NCBI GenBank assembly: GCA_052143655.1
Contig: JBKQSL010000269.1
Span: 1-17,101 of the forward strand
DNA length: 17,101 bases
Direction of reading: 5' to 3'
From: CAVSUR01 sp052143655
Lineage (GTDB): Bacteria; Actinomycetota; Actinomycetes; Streptosporangiales; Streptosporangiaceae
Below are positions 13,230 to 17,101 of this stretch, one piece after another. A program made the translations under genes and the position numbers. The number at the start of each line of letters is the position of its first letter. Positions within the stretch are counted from its first letter, which is position 1. A model generated the notes under the pieces. It was not told the origin of the DNA. It ran no database searches and worked only from the letters and a program-made list of their open reading frames with translations.

Positions 13230-13239
13230 GGCGGGGCTA
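13221..13239. terminator. Short stem-loop between convergent genes
   Basis: TAG then CCCC pairs with GGGG then CTA, with a CT bulge and a 3-base loop, in the gap between the + strand kinase-like gene and the minus-strand phosphatase gene. The right arm includes the phosphatase stop codon. The stem is short, so the call is modest. Confidence 0.35.
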
Positions 13240-14100
13240 CGCGTCGCGCTCGGGGTTCAGCGGCAGCAGCAGGTCGTGCAGCTCCTCGAACAGGCCCGGC
13301 GCGGCGGCGAGGGTCAGCTCCGGGCCGGCTGGCTTGCCCGCCAGGCCGCCTACCCTCGCGCCCGCCTCCCGGGCGATCAGCGAGCCAGCCGCGATGTCCC
13401 AGGCCTGCACGCCGCGTTCGTAGTAGGCGTCGACGTGCCCGGCGGCCAGCGAGCACAGGTCGACGGCGGCCGATCCGCCGCGGCGGATGTCGCGCACTCG
13501 CGGCAGCACGGCGCTGAGCACCTCGCCCTGGACCTGGCGGCGGCGCGCCTCGTAGCCGAACCCGGTGGCCACCAGGGCCCGGTCCAGCGGCACTTCCCGG
13601 TTGCAGGCCAGCCGGGCGGGCGGCGCGGCGGCCGCCCGCTCGCGCACCCATGCGCCGCCGCCGAGCCGGGCGCTGAACAGGCTTCCCCGCCGCGGCGCGA
13701 ACACCGCGCCGGCCACCACGGTGCCGCCGGTCTCGGCGGCGATGCTGACGGCCCAGTCCGGCAGCCCGTAGAGATAGTTCACGGTGCCGTCCAGCGGATC
13801 GACGATCCAGCGGACGCCGACCGCGGCCGGCCGACCGTCCCCGCCCTGCTGGCCGCCCTCCTCGCCGAGGATCGCGTCGTGCGGCCGGGCGGCGAGGATC
13901 TGGCTGCGGATCTGCTCTTCCGCGGCGCGGTCCATCTCGGTGACCACGTCGGTCGGGCTGGACTTGGTCTGCACGACCGACGGCCGGCCGTGCTGGGCCG
14001 CCAGCAGCTCCCCCGCGGCAACCGCCGCCGCGCACGCCAGCGCGAGCAGCTCCGCGGCGTCCGGCGGGCCGGCGGATGGCGCGGGCCCGGTGCCGGTCAC
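13237..14100 (-). CDS. Inositol monophosphatase family protein
   Basis: A 287-residue Mg2+-dependent phosphatase of the inositol monophosphatase (SuhB/CysQ/FIG) family. The metal-binding residues are all visible: AILGEEGG (E80), WIVDPLDGTVNYLYG (D101, D104) and AWDIAAGSLIAREAG (D235). The substrate may be inositol phosphate, fructose bisphosphate or another small phosphate ester; the motifs do not separate these. The start is taken as the GTG at 14100, which overlaps the ferrochelatase stop as GTGA, a sign of translational coupling. An ATG at 14169 would add 23 Pro/Gly-rich residues lying inside the neighbour. Pairing of ferrochelatase and IMPase genes is common in actinomycetes. Confidence 0.92.
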   Translation of the reverse strand: MTGTGPAPSAGPPDAAELLALACAAAVAAGELLAAQHGRPSVVQTKSSPTDVVTEMDRAAEEQIRSQILAARPHDAILGEEGGQQGGDGRPAAVGVRWIVDPLDGTVNYLYGLPDWAVSIAAETGGTVVAGAVFAPRRGSLFSARLGGGAWVRERAAAAPPARLACNREVPLDRALVATGFGYEARRRQVQGEVLSAVLPRVRDIRRGGSAAVDLCSLAAGHVDAYYERGVQAWDIAAGSLIAREAGARVGGLAGKPAGPELTLAAAPGLFEELHDLLLPLNPERDA

Positions 14101-15146
14101 GCCCGGGGGGCCGGCGGGCAGCATCCGGCCAGGCACGGCTCCGGCAGCGGCCCGGCGCTGCCCAGCCACCGCCGCGGCGCGCCGGACATCCGCTCGGCAA
14201 CCAGCTCGCTGATCGTCGCGACGAACCGGGGATCAGTGCCGGGCGTGGCCGCCCGCGCCATCGGCAGCCCGAGCCGCTCGGCGGTCTGTGCCGCCTCCAC
14301 GTCCAGGTCGAACTTCACCTCCATGTGATCGGAGACGAAGCCGATCGGCAGCACCACCACGCCGGGCGAGCCGGCCTGTGCCAGCTCGGCCAGGCAGTCA
14401 CTGATGTCGGGCTCCAGCCAGGGCTGGGACGGCGGCCCGCTGCGGCTGGAGTAGGCGAGCCGGACCGACCTGGCAGGCACCCGCTCGCCGATCAGCCCGG
14501 CGACCTCGGCCAGCTGCGCCGGATAGGCGCCGCCGCCGGGCCCGCTCGCCGCGGCCATCGCGCCGGGGATGCTGTGCGCGGTGCAGACGAGGTCGAATTC
14601 GCCGGGGGCCGGGGCGGGCCCCTCCCCCGGGCCTGCCCGGCGGGCGCCGAGCAGCGCCGCAGCGGCGCTGGCCAGCGATTCCACGAAACCGGGATGGTTG
14701 TAGTATGGCCGGATCTTGTCGACCAGGGGTGCGCCCGGGCCGGCCTGCGCCCGGGCCCGCTCGATGTCCCCGAGGTACTGCCGGCAGCTGGAGAACGAGC
14801 TGTAGGCGGAGGTGGCGAGCGCCAGCGCGCGGCGCACCCCGGCGGCGGCCATCTGCGCGAGCGTGTCGGCCAGGTACGGCTGCCAGTTCCGGTTTCCCCA
14901 GTACACCGGCAGGTCGATGCCGTGGCCGGCGAAGTCCTTCTCGACTGCGGCCAGCAGGTCCCGGCATTGCTGGTTGATCGGGCTGACGCCGCCGAAGTGG
15001 TAATAGTGCTCGGCTACCGCCTCGAGTCGCTGGTCCGGGATGTTCCGGCCGGCCGTCACGTTGCGCAGGAACGGCAGCACGTCGTCGCGGCCCTCGGGAC
15101 CGCCGAAGGACAGCAGCAGGAATGCGTCGTAGGGCGTATCAGGCAC
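14097..15146 (-). CDS. hemH: Ferrochelatase (coproporphyrin III type)
   Basis: This enzyme inserts Fe2+ into coproporphyrin III in the actinobacterial heme pathway (also named CpfC). The 349-residue product opens with YDAFLLLSFGGPEG, followed by GGVSPINQQC and PVYWGNRNWQPY. H191 in CTAHSIPGA and E276 in SDHMEVKFDLD are the catalytic pair. C121 (SSCRQY) and three C-terminal Cys (C338, C342, C343 in PEPCLAGCC) probably bind the 2Fe-2S cluster known in actinobacterial ferrochelatases; the C-terminal spacing is tighter than in the mycobacterial enzyme. The start is uncertain: the GTG at 15146 has GGATAGG just upstream, and a TTG at 15158 adds 4 residues. The lytic transglycosylase gene ends about 40 bases before, and the IMPase gene is coupled behind it. 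Confidence 0.95.
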   Translation of the reverse strand: MPDTPYDAFLLLSFGGPEGRDDVLPFLRNVTAGRNIPDQRLEAVAEHYYHFGGVSPINQQCRDLLAAVEKDFAGHGIDLPVYWGNRNWQPYLADTLAQMAAAGVRRALALATSAYSSFSSCRQYLGDIERARAQAGPGAPLVDKIRPYYNHPGFVESLASAAAALLGARRAGPGEGPAPAPGEFDLVCTAHSIPGAMAAASGPGGGAYPAQLAEVAGLIGERVPARSVRLAYSSRSGPPSQPWLEPDISDCLAELAQAGSPGVVVLPIGFVSDHMEVKFDLDVEAAQTAERLGLPMARAATPGTDPRFVATISELVAERMSGAPRRWLGSAGPLPEPCLAGCCPPAPRA

Positions 15147-15186
15147 GGTCCTATCCAATCAGGGCAGCGGGCGTGCCTCGCGTCAG

Positions 15187-16518
15187 TCAGCGGTAGTCGG
15201 CGGCGTACTCGGCCGCCAGGGCCAGCACCTCGCTGACGTACCACTGCGCGTGGTTGTAGTCGAAGATCGCCGAGCGCAGGCCGGAACTGCCGGCAGCAGC
15301 CCCGTCAGCGCACAGCATCCGTGCGGCGGACGGCACCGCATCGTAAGGGTTCATGATGTCCGGCCTGCCGGTCTGGCCGAAGCCGTCGACACCCCAGACC
15401 GCCCAGGTGGAGGGCAGGAACTGCATCGGCCCGAGCGCGCCGGCGGTGGACGGGCCCACGTTCGTGCCGTCGGCGCTCTCGATCTGGCCGATCGCGGCGA
15501 GCACGGTCCACGACAGCCCGGGACAGTAGCGGGCGGCCGACTCCTGGAACAGCTGCAGGTAGGTCGTCGGCAGCCCGCCCGAGCTGGCCTTGGTGACCGG
15601 CAGGTGGCTGGCGCGCAAGCTGACGATCCGGCCGGACGGCCCGAGGACCGCCTTGACGTCCTTCGTCAGCGCGGCCAGCCCGGCCCCGGGGGCGCTGATC
15701 AGCGCCGCTACCTTGTGCACCAGGCCCAGTTCCGCGGACAGGCGCTGGTTGACCAGCAGGTCCACGTCGGCCACGCCCAGCTGCGCGGCACCGCCGAACG
15801 CAACCTCCCGGCGGGTCGCGCCGCGCAGCAGGTACCGGCGGCCGCGGCGCAGCGCCAGCCGGTGGCCGGCCGACGACGCCGCGGCGAACTTGCCTGCCCG
15901 CAGGGCGGTCCAGAACGCCTGGTCCGAGGCGGTCCGCAGCGGCACCCAGGAGCGGAACTGCCCTGGGTCGACGCCGATGACGTTGACCGGGCGCCCGGCC
16001 GCCTGGATCCGAGCGCCGTCGAAGGCGATCATGCTGCGGAAGCCGGGAATCTTGCGCAGCGCCCGGATCTGCGTGCTCGTGAGCCCGCGGGGCGCGACGA
16101 CCAGCAGGTCGGGCAGGGTAATGCGGCGGAACGCGGAGCCCTGCCGGGCGGCCCGGATGGCTGCTGCCGCACGGGCCGCAGCGCGGCCCGCGGGCACGGC
16201 CGGCCGGCCACCGCCAGAAGCCGGCACGACCATGCCCCGCGCGGCGGCGTCCCGCGCGGCCGCGGCGCCGGCCTGGCGGGGCCCTGCGGCCAGCACGTGG
16301 GCCTGCGGGGACGCAAGGGCGCCGAAGATAGCCACCGCGCCGATGGCCGCCAGGCCCTGACGCGGAAAGCGCTGACGCGGGCGGCCCTGGCGCGGCAGGC
16401 GGGCATGCGGCGGCTGCCGGGCGGCAGCACTGCGGGCCGGGACGCGTCCCGCAGCGCGCCCCGGGAGAGCGCCACCCCGCCAAACGCGGGGCGCGGCGCG
16501 CCAGGAAAGACGTCCCAT
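15187..16518 (-). CDS. Lytic transglycosylase-like exported protein with extra N-terminal domain
   Basis: The 443-residue product has a very Arg-rich cytoplasmic head, a hydrophobic segment at about 55-76 (GLAAIGAVAIFGALAS) serving as signal or anchor, a middle domain (about 130-300) and a C-terminal goose-lysozyme-like SLT domain (about 325-443). In the SLT part, AIGQIESADGTN carries the catalytic Glu347, and GALGPMQFLPSTW and NPYDAVPSAARMLC are family signatures. The enzyme should cleave the glycan of peptidoglycan in the cell wall. The middle domain (VIGVDPGQFRSWVPL, then LLVNQRLSAELGL) looks like the outside core domain of MacB/FtsX-type permeases, an unusual partner; that reading rests on pattern only. 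Ferrochelatase follows after about 40 bases. Confidence 0.85.
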   Translation of the reverse strand: MGRLSWRAAPRVWRGGALPGRAAGRVPARSAAARQPPHARLPRQGRPRQRFPRQGLAAIGAVAIFGALASPQAHVLAAGPRQAGAAAARDAAARGMVVPASGGGRPAVPAGRAAARAAAAIRAARQGSAFRRITLPDLLVVAPRGLTSTQIRALRKIPGFRSMIAFDGARIQAAGRPVNVIGVDPGQFRSWVPLRTASDQAFWTALRAGKFAAASSAGHRLALRRGRRYLLRGATRREVAFGGAAQLGVADVDLLVNQRLSAELGLVHKVAALISAPGAGLAALTKDVKAVLGPSGRIVSLRASHLPVTKASSGGLPTTYLQLFQESAARYCPGLSWTVLAAIGQIESADGTNVGPSTAGALGPMQFLPSTWAVWGVDGFGQTGRPDIMNPYDAVPSAARMLCADGAAAGSSGLRSAIFDYNHAQWYVSEVLALAAEYAADYR

Positions 16519-16528
16519 GATGCCGACC

Positions 16529-16534
16529 AGCCTA
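16529..16534 (-). promoter_or_regulatory. Possible -10 box of the transglycosylase gene
   Basis: TAGGCT on the minus strand lies 10 bases before the ATG at 16518, which would give a near-leaderless transcript starting a few bases ahead of the start codon. No clear -35 element or Shine-Dalgarno was found. Confidence 0.3.
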
Positions 16535-16599
16535 ACCGGCCTGCCCGACTGCCCGGAAGATCCGCCGGGTGAAGCCCGAGGGGCCGGACGGTAAAGCTG

Positions 16600-16857
16600 T
16601 TGCCAAGTGCCGATAGCGTGCTATCAGTCGGCCTGATCGAGCGGCAGGCCACGGAGAGGCGCCGCACCGAGGCGCTGTCCTGGCTGTCGTCGGCGATCTC
16701 GGTTGGCGTGGCTGGCGGTTCCGCCGTCGCCGGGCGCGTCGTGGACGCGGGTGGCGCACTCTGGGGCTACGGCTACGCTGCCGGATGCGGCATCGTCGCC
16801 TGCGCAGTGGCCGTGACCGGGCGACGGCGGCTGCGTGCCGGCCCCCTGCCGCCGTGA
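16600..16857 (+). pseudogene. C-terminal remnant of an MFS transporter
   Basis: The frame gives about 80 residues matching the end of actinomycete major facilitator transporters: GLIERQATERRRTEALSWLS, then SVGVAGGSAVAGRVVDAGGA and a last helix GYAAGCGIVACAVAV before a basic tail. That is the last two membrane helices of a protein normally of about 400 residues. An in-frame TGA at 16570 blocks any longer version, and only weak TTG (16600) and GTG (16618) starts are available without a ribosome site. The rest of the gene is absent, as the transglycosylase gene occupies the DNA to the left. A deletion remnant is the simplest reading. Confidence 0.65.
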
Positions 16858-16875
16858 GAAGGCGCTGCGGGCCGC

Positions 16876-16881
16876 TAATCT
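16876..16881 (+). promoter_or_regulatory. -10 box of a probable leaderless TetR transcript
   Basis: TAATCT ends 6 bases before the ATG at 16888. This spacing places the transcription start at or next to the A of the start codon, and no Shine-Dalgarno is present. A convincing -35 is not seen. Confidence 0.4.
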
Positions 16882-16887
16882 CGCATC

Positions 16888-17101
16888 ATGACCCGGGAAG
16901 CAGGCGACGGTCCCAGCACCGCCCGGCCGACCACGGCCGCGCGTGCCGACGGGGCACGAGCACAGCAGCATGCCCACGGCGGCTCAGGCCACCCGCACCG
17001 GCCCTCGCTCGGCGGCGGCACGCCGGCCCAGGGCCGCGCGCTGGGCGCGCAGGGCCGCAAGACCGTGCGCAAGCTGCTCGACGCCGGCCTGGCCGAGTTC
17101 G
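16888..17101 (+). CDS. TetR family regulator, N-terminal part (cut by window edge)
   Basis: Only the first 71 codons lie in the window. The last visible residues, QGRKTVRKLLDAGLAEF, match helix 1 of a TetR-type DNA-binding domain, which in intact proteins continues through the helix-turn-helix. Before it is an extension of about 54 residues rich in Ala, Gly and His (AQQHAHGGSGHPHRP), longer than usual and likely disordered. The gene begins 31 bases after the transporter remnant; TetR genes often sit beside the transporter they control, so the remnant may be its former partner. Ligand and targets are unknown. Confidence 0.7.
   Translation, partial: MTREAGDGPSTARPTTAARADGARAQQHAHGGSGHPHRPSLGGGTPAQGRALGAQGRKTVRKLLDAGLAEF

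Noticed and set aside
14101..14169. Upstream ATG start for the IMPase gene
   Set aside because: It would add 23 Pro/Gly-rich residues inside the ferrochelatase gene, whereas the GTG at 14100 gives the usual stop/start overlap.

Overview
The window is about 17.1 kb of very GC-rich DNA with frequent GTG and TTG starts and several GTGA stop/start overlaps. The gene content is that of an actinomycete: a DUF4193 protein, a coproporphyrin-type ferrochelatase, a LAL-type LuxR regulator, and kinase-like and secreted proteins of actinobacterial style. A relative of Streptosporangiales or Streptomycetales is plausible, but the sequence alone does not fix the genus.

Left part (1-5074). This is a patchy, partly decayed region. 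A truncated + strand fragment (280-498) faces a frameshifted small gene (505-761). Next on the minus strand come a tiny Trp-rich protein (758-949) and a GPP34 (GOLPH3-like) protein (955-1698). A second minus-strand unit holds an AlkZ-type DNA glycosylase (1768-2832) directly behind an aldo/keto reductase (2835-3833). After a 302-base spacer there is a + strand tyrosine-recombinase relative (4136-5074) that lacks most catalytic residues.

Middle (5255-11508). A large LAL regulator (5255-8098) ends at a stem-loop. It is followed by a small membrane protein (8292-8531), a 356-base spacer with two unusual inverted repeats, a membrane-anchored extracytoplasmic protein of an unnamed family (8888-9556), and a type-B carboxylesterase (9607-11082). 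A strong hairpin (11143-11175) separates the esterase from the convergent DUF4193 gene (11209-11508).

Right part (11845-17101). A degenerate Ser/Thr kinase-like membrane protein (11845-13209) reads toward a minus-strand cluster made of a lytic transglycosylase-like protein (15187-16518), ferrochelatase (14097-15146) and an inositol-monophosphatase-family protein (13237-14100). The last two overlap by GTGA and are probably translationally coupled. At the right edge lie a remnant of an MFS transporter (16600-16857) and the start of a TetR-family regulator (16888 to the end).

No CRISPR array, tRNA, rRNA or intact insertion sequence was seen. The most unusual items are the predicted pseudokinase with an outside sensor-like domain, the catalytically gutted recombinase, the transglycosylase with an extra MacB-like extracytoplasmic domain, and the paired inverted repeats at 8706-8771.
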